DNA of 35,673 nt from Clostridia bacterium (GCA_017505465.1 JAFVPE010000029.1:1-35673), one strand, 5' to 3'; shown: positions 15,070-25,589, numbered from the stretch's first letter. Numbers and translations are program-made. Notes: generated from the letters alone by a model not told the origin.

Positions 15070-15683
15070 CGGAATTTGAGAGAATGAGCGCAGGGAAATT
15101 GTACGATACGTCGGACAAGGAACTTGCAAAAATGCGTTGTAAGGCGCATAAATTAGCAAGGGCATATAACAATACGGACGAGGACGAAGAGGAAAAACGC
15201 GCGGAAATTTTGCGTGAGCTTTGTCCGAACTTGGGCAAGGGAACGTACCTGCAAGGGCCTGTGCAGTTCGACTACGGCGTAAACTTTATCACGGGCGAAA
15301 ACTGCTATGCGAATTTCTATTTGGTGGTGCTTGACTGTGCGCCCGTTACGCTTGGGAACGACGTGTTTATCGGGCCGAACTGTCAGCTTGTACCGCCCGT
15401 ACATCCGTTGTTGAGCGAAGAGCGGAAAATTTATTTCAAGGAAGACGGAACGCCGTACGATAAGGAATATGCAAAGCCTATCGTGATTGGCGACGGCTGT
15501 TGGCTTGCTTCGGGTGTTACCGTTTGCGGCGGCGTAACGATTGGCAAAAACTGCGTCATCGGCGCGGGGAGCGTGGTGACGAAGGACATTCCCGACGGCG
15601 TGTTTGCGGCAGGGAATCCCTGCAAGGTTATTCGGCCGATCATGCAAGCGGACAGCGTGTATTTGAAAAAGGAATTATTTTAA
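15066..15683 (+). CDS. Maltose/galactoside-type O-acetyltransferase (left-handed beta helix)
   Basis: 205 residues. The N-terminal MSAGKLYDTSDKELAKMR is the Mac domain of maltose O-acetyltransferases. Hexapeptide repeats from about residue 75 follow, with the catalytic-His loop PPVHPL and VTIGKNCVIGAGSVVTKDIPDGVFAAGNPCKVIR at the end. It should move an acetyl group from acetyl-CoA to a sugar. The ATG at 15066 overlaps the esterase stop (ATGA), so the two are translationally coupled: a secreted deacetylase paired with a cytoplasmic acetyltransferase. The sugar substrate is unknown. A longer frame from 15027 lies inside the esterase gene and is not needed. Confidence 0.9.
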   Translation: MTEFERMSAGKLYDTSDKELAKMRCKAHKLARAYNNTDEDEEEKRAEILRELCPNLGKGTYLQGPVQFDYGVNFITGENCYANFYLVVLDCAPVTLGNDVFIGPNCQLVPPVHPLLSEERKIYFKEDGTPYDKEYAKPIVIGDGCWLASGVTVCGGVTIGKNCVIGAGSVVTKDIPDGVFAAGNPCKVIRPIMQADSVYLKKELF

Positions 15684-15704
15684 AAGGAAAACGACTTGAA
15701 AGTG

Positions 15705-15758
15705 CTACGCACCCCCAAAGTTAGAAAAACTTTGGGGGTGCGTAGAATTTTTGTTTTT
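15705..15758. terminator. Strong terminator with an 18-bp perfect stem
   Basis: 15705-15722 pairs perfectly with 15728-15745 around a 5-nt loop, followed by AATTTTTGTTTTT. It sits between converging genes (acetyltransferase on plus, acyltransferase on minus). Confidence 0.92.
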
Positions 15759-15763
15759 AGGAA

Positions 15764-16822
15764 TTAATGTGCTTTGGAAAATCCGTTTAATAGGAAATTT
15801 GCGCCCTTGCGCAAAGGGGGGATAGAAGTCGCGCCAAGTAAGAGAATCGTGAGAAGAATTGCAAACGCCAAATCCGCGCCGATAGGGATAGTAGACGGAA
15901 CGTAATAATACTTGAACACCATCAAAAACAGGATATGGAAAAGATAGATAGAGAAGGTGCTTGCCCCAAGGGTGTTGCGCCCCTGCGCCAAAAAGCTGTT
16001 TGTGCTAAACGAATGGTTATTAGGCTGCATGGGGATTAAGATTAATATTAATATGGAAATTCCGTTAAGCAGGGCAAGTGAAAAGCATATAATTCGCCCG
16101 CCGAAGCAAAGATCAAGGAAATCTTTGCTGTAAGAATATTTACCGTAGAAAAGAGATATTGGAATGTCGCCCTTGTAAAGCGCAAGGGATAAAAACGTCG
16201 CAAAGAGCATAAGACCCGCAAGGGAAAGAAAGAGAGGGGCAAGCTTTCCGCTTTGTGCGTTTCGAATAAAATTGTGGAAACGGTTTCGGTTTTGCCCGCA
16301 CCATCTGCCAAGTAAAAAGAATGGGAAGAAATAAAAGATACGAGAAAGGCTTAAACACACGTTTACGAACGGCGCGAAGCCGATAACCAACGATAAGGTG
16401 AATGCTGCGAGAATATCCCAAAGCGTTACTTTTCTAATGAACCATACCGACAGGATATAAGCGGCGTAGGCAAGCAAGAACCACGCGCCCCACCGAGGAT
16501 AAACAAAGAGCTTCAATATATCTAAGAAAGTGTATCCTTGGGACGGGGATACGACGAAAACCTTAAAAAGAATTTGTAGTGCCGAAAAGATGAGAAAGAC
16601 CAGCAAGCAGCTAAGCGATTTTTTTGCCTTCCATTTGGCGAATATACCGCATACAAAAATAAACAGCGGCATGTGGAAGCTGTATATTAATAAATACGTC
16701 GCGCGAAGTGCCGAGGTGAAGGGGAATACCCCTAACGTATGCCCGAATACGACCAAGGCAATCAAAAGTGCTTTTAACGTATCGTAATATGAAATTCTTT
16801 TCGTTCGTGAAAGCATAGGCAT
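15764..16822 (-). CDS. Acyltransferase family 3 membrane protein
   Basis: 352 residues with about ten hydrophobic segments. The N-terminal RISYYDTLKALLIALVVFGH carries the family's conserved early Arg/Asp and the His after the first helix; SFHMPLFIFVCGIF is the usual second motif. These enzymes O-acetylate cell-surface sugars across the membrane; the nearest known group is the fucose 4-O-acetyltransferase/OafA type. It is transcribed on the minus strand from its own promoter and converges with the CE2/acetyltransferase pair. No clear Shine-Dalgarno is seen before ATG 16822; ATG 16816 is an alternative. Confidence 0.88.
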   Translation of the reverse strand: MPMLSRTKRISYYDTLKALLIALVVFGHTLGVFPFTSALRATYLLIYSFHMPLFIFVCGIFAKWKAKKSLSCLLVFLIFSALQILFKVFVVSPSQGYTFLDILKLFVYPRWGAWFLLAYAAYILSVWFIRKVTLWDILAAFTLSLVIGFAPFVNVCLSLSRIFYFFPFFLLGRWCGQNRNRFHNFIRNAQSGKLAPLFLSLAGLMLFATFLSLALYKGDIPISLFYGKYSYSKDFLDLCFGGRIICFSLALLNGISILILILIPMQPNNHSFSTNSFLAQGRNTLGASTFSIYLFHILFLMVFKYYYVPSTIPIGADLAFAILLTILLLGATSIPPLRKGANFLLNGFSKAH

Positions 16823-16844
16823 TTTATCTTATCAGTTTTTCTTT

Positions 16845-16873
16845 AGTATAGCATGGTTTTCACGAAAAAGCAA
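16845..16873 (-). promoter_or_regulatory. Promoter of the acyltransferase gene (TTGCTT-17-TATACT)
   Basis: On the minus strand TTGCTT (16868-16873), 17-nt spacer, TATACT (16845-16850). The predicted leader is only about 16 nt and holds no good ribosome site. Confidence 0.7.
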
Positions 16874-18891
<2,018 letters not shown>

Positions 18892-18911
18892 GTATAAAAC
18901 AACGTAAAAAT

Positions 18912-18932
18912 GGGTTTGGCAAGACCAAACCC
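18912..18932. terminator. Hairpin after dnaK, weak or minus-strand terminator
   Basis: GGGTTTGG (18912-18919) pairs with CCAAACCC (18925-18932). The right side has no T-tract, while the left has AAAAA, so on the plus strand it may only stabilise the dnaK 3' end or partly terminate. Confidence 0.5.
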
Positions 18933-18970
18933 TATTACGCTATATAGGTGCATTGTAAGAGCGGTTTACA

Positions 18971-19132
18971 GCTACGGAGTAGCGCGTAAGCAAGGCTTGC
19001 TTTTATGGGCTTGATTTCGCCTTGCGGCGATGGACCGCTTTGCGGTGGGAACGCAAGCAGAGCTTGCTTATAATGGGTTACCTTTTCGTGGTCTTCACCC
19101 ACACCCGGCAGAAACAAAGTTTCTGGAGTTCC
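18971..19132. repeat. Hairpin-mosaic element between dnaK and dnaJ
   Basis: Hairpins in order: GCTAC-GGA-GTAGC (18971-18983), AAGCAA-GGC-TTGCTT (18988-19002), CGCC-TTGC-GGCG (19018-19029), ACCGC-TTT-GCGGT (19034-19046), GCAAGC-AGA-GCTTGC (19053-19067) and cap CAGAAAC-AAA-GTTTCTG (19109-19125), with the foot GTTCC at 19128-19132. Read in reverse it has the same order as 4811-4943: cap, CCGGGTGTGGG, GCAAGC hairpin, ACCGC hairpin, CGCC hairpin. No ORF, no T-tract. Confidence 0.88.
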
Positions 19133-19153
19133 CGTTAATAGAAAGGATTAACT

Positions 19154-20302
19154 ATGGCAGATAAGAAGAATTATTACGACATACTCGGCGTGAGTAAAAA
19201 CGCTACGCCCGAGGAAATAAAATCGGCGTACAGAAAGCTTGCGATGAAATACCACCCCGACCGCAATCAAGGCGACGAAGCGGCGGCGGAAAAATTCAAG
19301 GAAGTCAACGAAGCGCACGAAACGCTTTCCGACCAACAAAAGCGTGCGGCATACGATTACGAGCTTGAACATCCCGGCATGGGTGGCTTTGGCGGCGGTT
19401 TCGGCGGCGGTGCAGGCGGATTTGAAGACATTTCCGACATTTTTAGCAGTTTCTTCGGCGGCGGTTTCAGCGGTGCAAGCGCACGTTCGCCCCGTTCGGA
19501 AATAGGGGAAGATATTAGACGTGAAATGACGCTGTCCTTTATGGACGCAGCGAAGGGCTGTAAAAAGACGTTCTCGTACGTACGCAGCGCGCCTTGCGGT
19601 GCGTGTGCAGGGACGGGCGCAAAGGGCGGTACGGCGTTCTCTACTTGCGGCAAGTGTAACGGAAGTGGTATCATTCAACAGGTGCAAAATACCTTGTTTG
19701 GGCGTACCATTCGCCAAGTCGTTTGTCCCGAATGTAACGGCTTGGGCAGAAAGATTCGTGATAAGTGCCCCGATTGTAAGGGGAAAGGCTCTCAAAAGAA
19801 GGAAGAAACGCTCACAATCGAGATCCCCGCAGGCGTGGATAACGGCAGCTATATGAAAAAACGCGGTATGGGGCAGGCGGCGCCCAACGGCGGGCAACCC
19901 GGCGACCTTATCGTGCTTTTCCGTGTAGAACCGCATAAGATTTTCGTCCGTGATCAGTTCAACTTAAAGGTGGATTTGTACGTTCCGTACAAGACGGCGG
20001 CGCTCGGTGGCGTAGTTAAAGTGCCTACCGTGGACGACACGTTCGATTTCACCATTCCCGAAGGAACGCAAAGCGGTACGATATTTACCGTGCGCGGCAA
20101 AGGTATCCGTTCGGCGAGAAACGGCACGGGCAACCTTATTATCCGCGTGATTGTGGAAGTTCCCGTCAAGCTTTCCAAGGATCAAAAGAAAGCGCTCGAA
20201 CAATGGGATTCGACGGTGGAACTCAAACAGCAGGAAAGAATGCGCAAGTATTCGGAAAACGTAGAAGCGCTTTACGGTACGAAGCCCTATGATAAGCAAT
20301 AA
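19154..20302 (+). CDS. dnaJ: Hsp40 co-chaperone DnaJ
   Basis: 382 residues, type I DnaJ. The J domain (about 5-70) has HPD at 34-36. A Gly/Phe-rich stretch follows ([14 protein letters not shown]), then the zinc-finger domain with four repeats ([32 protein letters not shown]), and C-terminal substrate domains. It passes clients to DnaK and stimulates its ATPase. The ribosome site is the GAAAGGA just before ATG 19154. The gene follows dnaK but is separated from it by the hairpin element. A terminator follows. Confidence 0.97.
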   Translation: MADKKNYYDILGVSKNATPEEIKSAYRKLAMKYHPDRNQGDEAAAEKFKEVNEAHETLSDQQKRAAYDYELEHPGMGGFGGGFGGGAGGFEDISDIFSSFFGGGFSGASARSPRSEIGEDIRREMTLSFMDAAKGCKKTFSYVRSAPCGACAGTGAKGGTAFSTCGKCNGSGIIQQVQNTLFGRTIRQVVCPECNGLGRKIRDKCPDCKGKGSQKKEETLTIEIPAGVDNGSYMKKRGMGQAAPNGGQPGDLIVLFRVEPHKIFVRDQFNLKVDLYVPYKTAALGGVVKVPTVDDTFDFTIPEGTQSGTIFTVRGKGIRSARNGTGNLIIRVIVEVPVKLSKDQKKALEQWDSTVELKQQERMRKYSENVEALYGTKPYDKQ

Positions 20303-20306
20303 AAAC

Positions 20307-20337
20307 ACAAAAGGCGATGATTGTCGCCTTTTTTCTT
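20307..20337 (+). terminator. dnaJ terminator
   Basis: AAGGCGA (20311-20317), loop TGATTG, TCGCCTT (20324-20330), then TTTTCTTT. Confidence 0.85.
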
Positions 20338-20357
20338 TGCAAGTTTATAAAAAAAGG

Positions 20358-20387
20358 TTGACAAATCCAAGGGTAAGGTGTTACAAT
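20358..20387 (+). promoter_or_regulatory. Lipoprotein gene promoter (TTGACA-18-TACAAT)
   Basis: TTGACA at 20358-20363 and TACAAT at 20382-20387 with an 18-nt spacer, about 36 nt before ATG 20424. Confidence 0.8.
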
Positions 20388-20423
20388 ACAAATAATCTTA
20401 ATTTAATAACGAGAGGGAAAACT

Positions 20424-21101
20424 ATGAAAACTTTTAAGAAATTGACGGCTTTGATTTTGGCGCTCGGTATGATGACCTGTTTTGCGGCTTGCGTAACGGA
20501 TAAGGGCGGTAAAGATAGCGGCAACGGCGGTAGCGAAAGCAACGGCGGCCAAACGGATGAAATCGTGGGCGAAGACGTAACGGAAGCGCAGTTCAATGCG
20601 GCAATCGAAGCTTTGTATAACGCAAAGAATTTCTCGGCTACCATGAAAATGGTGGAATCGGTAGAAAATAGAGAAAGCACCTACACGATTAGCTGTGCAG
20701 ACGACAAAATCTATATGGTTGCGGACATCGTGACGAACGGCGTGGCTACGAAAGAATATAGCTATATCGGCAAAGCGGACGGCGTGGACTATATTTGGGT
20801 ATCGGAAGATAACCAAGAATGGCAACGTCATATATTGAGCGTAGCAGAGGGGGTTGACGCTACGTCGGGCGAGCAAATTTTTTCGAAAGTATTCGAATGG
20901 TGCAACAACTTCCAATATCACGAATACAATAAAACCACGGGTATGCACGAATTCAATCCTTTCGGCGGTCCTACTATCTACGCAATGGTATCGAACGGTA
21001 AAATCATAAAATATCGTAGTGAAGACAGCGAAAACGATTGGTCGGAAGCAACCATTACCTACGGCGGTGCAACGGTTGGCGCACTCCCCGTAACGGAGTA
21101 A
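20424..21101 (+). CDS. Lipoprotein of unknown function
   Basis: 225 residues. Signal peptide MKTFKKLTALILALGMMTC with lipobox FAAC, so it should be anchored to the outer face of the membrane. A low-complexity Gly/Ser/Asp linker follows (about 27-48), then a mixed alpha/beta domain with no motif I recognise; the pattern of FSATMKMVES, YTISCADDKIYM and KYRSE strands resembles LolA/LppX-like or LprG-like beta folds, but this is weak. ATG 20424 follows GAGAGGG; the longer frame from 20289 runs through the promoter. It is a single-gene unit with its own promoter and terminator. Confidence 0.85.
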   Translation: MKTFKKLTALILALGMMTCFAACVTDKGGKDSGNGGSESNGGQTDEIVGEDVTEAQFNAAIEALYNAKNFSATMKMVESVENRESTYTISCADDKIYMVADIVTNGVATKEYSYIGKADGVDYIWVSEDNQEWQRHILSVAEGVDATSGEQIFSKVFEWCNNFQYHEYNKTTGMHEFNPFGGPTIYAMVSNGKIIKYRSEDSENDWSEATITYGGATVGALPVTE

Positions 21102-21121
21102 TCCTTAATAAAAATAAAATG

Positions 21122-21150
21122 AAACGGAGCTTTTGAAGCTCCGTTTTTGT
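21122..21150 (+). terminator. Terminator of the lipoprotein gene
   Basis: AAACGGAGCTT (21122-21132), loop TTG, AAGCTCCGTTT (21136-21146), then TTGTTTG. Confidence 0.9.
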
Positions 21151-21187
21151 TTGCAATAAAAATTTATTTACATTATAATAGCAAGCG

Positions 21188-21397
21188 TTAATATTCTTCC
21201 GTTAAGCCAAGCAGATAATCTGCGCTGACTTCGAAAAACTCACACATGTTTTTTAAAGCGGAAATAGTGGGTTCTTGTTTGTTTTGTTCCCAATATACAA
21301 TGGTGGATTGCGCTTGTCCGATTTTTTCGGCAAGCTCTTTTTGCGTTAAGTTCTTTGATTTTCTTAATTCTTTAATTTTTTCGCCAAAATCTTTCAT
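21188..21397 (-). CDS. Small Xre-family HTH regulator
   Basis: 69 residues, almost entirely one HTH_3 domain: FGEKIKELRKSKNLTQKELAEKIGQAQSTIVYWEQNKQEPTISALKNMCEFFEVSADYLLG, shown here as the positions 3-66 of the protein. I place the start at the ATG at 21397 (MKDFGEK) rather than the in-frame upstream ATG at 21550, which would run through the neighbour's promoter and reading frame. A -10 element ends 7 nt before this ATG and no Shine-Dalgarno is present, so the message is probably leaderless. It is divergent from a small DUF6809-like gene and could repress it and itself. Confidence 0.88.
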   Translation of the reverse strand: MKDFGEKIKELRKSKNLTQKELAEKIGQAQSTIVYWEQNKQEPTISALKNMCEFFEVSADYLLGLTEEY

Positions 21398-21403
21398 AAA
21401 AAA

Positions 21404-21412
21404 ATTATAGCA
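21404..21412 (-). promoter_or_regulatory. Extended -10 promoter of the Xre gene, probably leaderless
   Basis: On the minus strand TGCTATAAT, an extended -10 with a perfect TATAAT (21404-21409). The likely start point coincides with the A of ATG 21397. No good -35 lies at 16-18 nt, which is usual for extended -10 promoters. Confidence 0.65.
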
Positions 21413-21470
21413 TAATATCACAATAATGATTGACAAAATCATAAAAATGATAAAAAATAGGAGCATGGGA

Positions 21471-21749
21471 ATGAAAAATATAGTAGAATGTATTTTCAAT
21501 GGGGAAATCAATGAGAATGAAAGAGAGTATATTCGAACGGAGCGCGACAAAGAAGAATCAGAGGCTTATGAGAGGTTGGAAGAAACACTCACGGAAGAAC
21601 AAAAGAAAATGCTTGACGATTTGTATATAAAGTTCGGCGGCGTGATTGCTCAACAGGAAGAACGGCATTATTCGCGTGGTTTTAAGACGGGTGTGTGGCT
21701 TGGCTTGGAACTTGCGGCATTCGAACCGAACTTTCGGAAAAATAAATAG
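21471..21749 (+). CDS. Small helical protein, DUF6809-like
   Basis: 92 residues from ATG 21471, which follows AGGAG (21459-21463) at 7 nt. Mostly helical and charged (RTERDKEESEAYERLEETLTEEQKKMLDDLY), ending in HYSRGFKTGVWLGLELAAF. The start MKNIVECIFNGEI and the late FxxGFKxG pattern match what I remember of DUF6809 proteins, small firmicute proteins of unknown function often beside Xre regulators. The assignment is from memory. A longer frame from 21426 overlaps the divergent promoter. No terminator follows; the fucI promoter comes next. Confidence 0.75.
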   Translation: MKNIVECIFNGEINENEREYIRTERDKEESEAYERLEETLTEEQKKMLDDLYIKFGGVIAQQEERHYSRGFKTGVWLGLELAAFEPNFRKNK

Positions 21750-21779
21750 CATAATTTCCTACTTTTTTTCGTCAACCCC

Positions 21780-21808
21780 TTGCATTCTCTCACGTTTTCG
21801 TGTATAAT
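21780..21808 (+). promoter_or_regulatory. fucI promoter (TTGCAT-17-TATAAT)
   Basis: TTGCAT at 21780-21785, 17-nt spacer, TATAAT at 21803-21808; the RBS GGAGG lies before ATG 21849. The palindromic CACGTTTTCGTG within the spacer is a possible operator. Confidence 0.85.
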
Positions 21809-21848
21809 GAAGGTACTTAATTTATAAAAGATTCGGAGGAAAATATAA

Positions 21849-23651
21849 ATGGCAGAAAGCAGACTCATTGGGAGCTATCCCGTAATTGGTATCAGACCCA
21901 CGATTGACGGCAGAAGAGGGCCTTTGAAGGTTCGTGAAAGCCTTGAAGTGCAAACAATGAATATGGCAAAGCGTGCGGCAGAGCTCATTACGAAAAACGT
22001 TTTCTACTCCAACGGCGAGCCTGTAAAGGTAGTCATCGCTGACACGACGATTGGCCGTGTTGCGGAAGCGGCGGCTTGTGCGGACAAGTTCAAGAAAGAA
22101 GGGGTGGATATCACGCTTACCGTTACGCCTTGTTGGTGCTACGGTAGTGAAACGATGGATATGGACCCTATGACGATTAAGGCGGTTTGGGGCTTTAACG
22201 GTACGGAAAGACCTGGTGCAGTTTATCTTGCGGCGGTGCTTGCAGGACATGCGCAAAAGGGCTTGCCGGCATTCGGTATCTACGGCCACGACGTGCAGGA
22301 TTTGGACGATACGACGATTCCCTGCGACGTAGCGGAAAAGATTTTGCGTTTCGCTCGCTGCGCTGTTGCAGTGGCTACGATGCGTGGTAAATCCTATCTT
22401 CAAATCGGTTCGATTTGTATGGGTATCGCAGGCTCTATCGTAAGCGTAGAACTCTTCGAAGAATATCTTGGTATGCGCGTAGAATCGGTGGACGAAGTGG
22501 AAATTATCCGTCGAATGACCGAAGGCATCTACGATGAAAAAGAATATCAAAAAGCGCTCGCTTGGGTAAAGGCAAAGTGCAATGCGGACTTCGACAAGAA
22601 TCCTCCCGAATTGCAAAGAACGCCTGAGCAAAAGGAAAAGGATTGGGAATTCACGGCAAAGATGGCGTGCATCATCAAAGACCTTTTCAACGGCAACAAG
22701 AATCTTCCCGCAGGCTGCGAAGAAGAAGCGGTTGGTCACAACGCAATTGCAGGCGGTTTCCAAGGTCAAAGACAGTGGACGGACTTCTATCCCAACTGTG
22801 ACTTCCCCGAATCCATTTTGAACTCCACGTTCGATTGGAACGGCGCGCGTGAACCGTACATTCTCGCAACGGAAAACGATACGTTGAACTCCGTTTGTAT
22901 GTTGTTCGGTAAGCTTTTGACGGGCAGAGCGCAAATCTTTGCAGACGTTCGTACCTATTGGTCGGGCGACGCTATCAAGCGTGTTACGGGCTACGAAATC
23001 GACGGTAAGGCGAAAGAAGCGGACGGCTTCATCCACCTTATCAACTCGGGCGCGGCTTGCGTAGACGCTTGCGGCGAAGTAAAGGACGAAAACGGCAACG
23101 CTATCATGAAGAAGTGGTGGAAAATGACGGATAAGGACGTTGATACCTGCATGGCGGCAACGACTTGGCCGTATGCTGACCTTGGTTATTTCCGTGGCGG
23201 CGGCTATTCTTCCCGTTTCGTAACGAGAGCGGAAATGCCTGTTACGATGATGCGTTTGAATATGGTAAAGGGTATCGGCCCCGTTATGCAGCTTGCAGAA
23301 GGCTGGACGGTTTCTGTTCCCGACGAAGTTACCCACGCATTGTGGAAGAGAACGGACTACACGTGGCCTTGTACTTGGTTCGCTCCGAGAGTAACGGGCA
23401 AGGGCGCATTCAAAACCGCTTACGACGTTATGAACAATTGGGGCGCAAACCACGGTGCGATTTCCTACGGTCATATTGGTGCGGATATCATCACTCTTTG
23501 CTCGATGCTCCGTATTCCCGTATGTATGCACAACGTAGACGAAGACAAGATCTATCGTCCTGCATCTTGGAACGCATTTGGTATGGATAAGGAAGGTCAA
23601 GACTACCGTGCTTGCCAAACCTACGGTCCTATGTATAAGAATATTCGCTAA
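21849..23651 (+). CDS. fucI: L-fucose isomerase
   Basis: 600 residues, full length for FucI (about 590). N-terminal [28 protein letters not shown] is the family start; [28 protein letters not shown] and [12 protein letters not shown] (catalytic core leading to the metal Glu/Asp region), and the C-terminal [19 protein letters not shown] with the late metal-binding His are as expected. It converts L-fucose to L-fuculose (also D-arabinose) with Mn2+ as a cytoplasmic hexamer. It has its own strong promoter. A GH78-like hydrolase follows after a terminator hairpin, which suggests use of deoxy-sugars, though no kinase, aldolase or transporter is adjacent. Confidence 0.95.
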   Translation: MAESRLIGSYPVIGIRPTIDGRRGPLKVRESLEVQTMNMAKRAAELITKNVFYSNGEPVKVVIADTTIGRVAEAAACADKFKKEGVDITLTVTPCWCYGSETMDMDPMTIKAVWGFNGTERPGAVYLAAVLAGHAQKGLPAFGIYGHDVQDLDDTTIPCDVAEKILRFARCAVAVATMRGKSYLQIGSICMGIAGSIVSVELFEEYLGMRVESVDEVEIIRRMTEGIYDEKEYQKALAWVKAKCNADFDKNPPELQRTPEQKEKDWEFTAKMACIIKDLFNGNKNLPAGCEEEAVGHNAIAGGFQGQRQWTDFYPNCDFPESILNSTFDWNGAREPYILATENDTLNSVCMLFGKLLTGRAQIFADVRTYWSGDAIKRVTGYEIDGKAKEADGFIHLINSGAACVDACGEVKDENGNAIMKKWWKMTDKDVDTCMAATTWPYADLGYFRGGGYSSRFVTRAEMPVTMMRLNMVKGIGPVMQLAEGWTVSVPDEVTHALWKRTDYTWPCTWFAPRVTGKGAFKTAYDVMNNWGANHGAISYGHIGADIITLCSMLRIPVCMHNVDEDKIYRPASWNAFGMDKEGQDYRACQTYGPMYKNIR

Positions 23652-23664
23652 TTTTGCTTGGCGC

Positions 23665-23696
23665 AGCCCTTCGGTTTTGCCGAAGGGCTAAATTTA
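23665..23696 (+). terminator. fucI terminator
   Basis: Perfect 10-bp stem AGCCCTTCGG (23665-23674), loop TTTTG, CCGAAGGGCT (23680-23689), followed by AAATTTAT. The U-tract is poor, so some read-through into the GH78-like gene is likely. Confidence 0.7.
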
Positions 23697-23729
23697 TAAT
23701 AAGAAATAAAATCGATTGATAGGTGCATT

Positions 23730-25589
23730 ATGAGAAAATTTGCTTGGATTTGGGCGAAAAACGACAACGTAGAAAAGGATAGTTACGCGGAGTTTAAGGG
23801 GAATTTTTCCGTGAAAGGGAAGGAGTCCGTTCGCATTTTTATCGCTTGCGACAGTGTATATAACGTGGAAATCAACGGTAAGCTTGTCGCATTCGGCGCT
23901 TGCGCAGACTATCCCCACCATAAGTATTTCGACGAAGTGGATATCACGTCCTTTTGCTCGGCGGAAAACGAGTTAAAAATTACCGTTTGGTATATTGGGG
24001 ACGATAGCTCCACCTATACGATTGGCGAGCGTGGGCTTGGATTTTCCGTCGAACAAGGGGGGCAGGTATTGATTGAAAGCGGTGAGAACGTGTTTTCGAG
24101 AAAAAATATTGCCTATAAAAACGATTATAGAAAGATGGTTACGATACAAATGGGGTATTCCTATCTCTATGATAATACCGTGGAAAATACGTTGCCTTAC
24201 GAAAAGAGTGTAGTAAGCGGCGAAGTAACGACGTATGAAAGAGGCAGGAAAAACTGCGAGATGCTCGGCAGAGTACCCGTGGAAATTACGAAGATAGACG
24301 AAGGTTACCGCGTGGATATGAAACGGGAAGTCGTCGGTTTTTTGGATCTTGATATCGTCAGCCCGAAAGCGCAAAAAATCACGGTTGCATTCGGGGAACA
24401 TTTGGAACACGAAGGCAAGGTAATGCGCGACATTAATTCCCGTGATTTTAGCGCGGAATTTATTGCAAAGGAAGGGGAAAACCAATTTTGTAGCGCTTTC
24501 CGCCGTTTGGCAGGCAGATATTTGGATATTATATGCGATACGGAGCTTGATATACGCTATATCGGCTTGAACGAAGTCGTATATCCGCAGGAAAAGAAGG
24601 TTAGAAAGTTTGACGATCCTTTAATGCAACGAATTTACGACGTTTGTGTGCATACGCTCGTTTGCTGTATGCACGATCATTACGAGGATTGTCCTTGGCG
24701 TGAACAGGCACTCTACACGATGGACAGCCGCAACCAAATGCTTTGCGGTTACTATGCGTTTGAGGGGACGCAGTTCCAAGAACATTGCTTGCGCTTGATT
24801 GCGGAAGGTTTCAACAAAGATTGGAACTTGTTGCAGATTTGTTTCCCGTCGGGGAAAGCGTACACGATTCCCTTCTTCTCGCTCATTTATCCCATACAGG
24901 TATACGAATACTACGCTTATACGGGGGATGAAAAGCTCAAGGAAGACGTTCGTCCGATTATAGAAAGCATTTTAAACGCTTACAGGGCGCTTTTGGACGA
25001 AAAAGGCTTGCTTACTACCTTCCCTGAACATTGGAATTTCTACGAATGGAGCAAGTTTAGTGATAGCGGAGAGTTTTTTGGCGGCGTGCGCCGCGGCGAG
25101 CAGCATGATTTGATTTTGAACTGCGCATACGTGTACGCTTGTCAATTCTACGATAAGCTCTACGGCGAAAATACGGACAATTCCGCCATCAAAAAGGCGA
25201 TAAAGGACAACTTCTTCGTGGAAGAAAGAGGACTTTACAAGCTTTGCTTGGAAGGGGACGCACATTATAGCCGTTTGGGGAACTCCCTTGCGATGCTCAT
25301 TGGCTTGGAAGGGAAGGAATTTGCGGAAAAGCTTATTCACGAAGACTTGATTGACGTTACCCTTTCGATGTGTACCTTCTATTACGACGCACTTTTGAAA
25401 GCGGATAAGAGCTATGAAACGTTCATTATTAACGACATCAAGGAAAAGTATAAAAAGATGCTTGACGCAGGCGCGACGACCTGTTGGGAAACGGAGCTCG
25501 GCTGGAAGGATTTTGGAATGGCAGGCAGCCTTTGCCACGGATGGAGTGCGTTGCCCATCTATTATTTCTTATTGAACGAGAAAGTTTAA
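23730..25589 (+). CDS. GH78-like alpha-L-rhamnosidase (cytoplasmic)
   Basis: 619 residues, no signal peptide. The N-terminal half is beta-rich accessory domain; the C-terminal half is an (alpha/alpha)6 barrel as in GH78. Signatures: CCMHDHYEDCPWREQALYTMD, where GH78 enzymes have DCPxRxE with the catalytic acid, and GATTCWETELGWKDFGMAGSLCHGWSALP, matching GATTxWE...SxxHxWxxxP. It is shorter than most GH78 proteins (about 700-1000). It should release L-rhamnose, or a similar deoxy-sugar, from oligosaccharides inside the cell. It follows fucI. An AGGTG ribosome site precedes ATG 23730. Confidence 0.85.
   Translation: MRKFAWIWAKNDNVEKDSYAEFKGNFSVKGKESVRIFIACDSVYNVEINGKLVAFGACADYPHHKYFDEVDITSFCSAENELKITVWYIGDDSSTYTIGERGLGFSVEQGGQVLIESGENVFSRKNIAYKNDYRKMVTIQMGYSYLYDNTVENTLPYEKSVVSGEVTTYERGRKNCEMLGRVPVEITKIDEGYRVDMKREVVGFLDLDIVSPKAQKITVAFGEHLEHEGKVMRDINSRDFSAEFIAKEGENQFCSAFRRLAGRYLDIICDTELDIRYIGLNEVVYPQEKKVRKFDDPLMQRIYDVCVHTLVCCMHDHYEDCPWREQALYTMDSRNQMLCGYYAFEGTQFQEHCLRLIAEGFNKDWNLLQICFPSGKAYTIPFFSLIYPIQVYEYYAYTGDEKLKEDVRPIIESILNAYRALLDEKGLLTTFPEHWNFYEWSKFSDSGEFFGGVRRGEQHDLILNCAYVYACQFYDKLYGENTDNSAIKKAIKDNFFVEERGLYKLCLEGDAHYSRLGNSLAMLIGLEGKEFAEKLIHEDLIDVTLSMCTFYYDALLKADKSYETFIINDIKEKYKKMLDAGATTCWETELGWKDFGMAGSLCHGWSALPIYYFLLNEKV

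Noticed and set aside
21426..21470. Longer start of the DUF6809-like gene and a TTGACA at 21430
   Set aside because: The added residues are low-complexity Ile/Lys/Met, and the TTGACA has no -10 at a workable distance upstream of the ribosome site at 21459.
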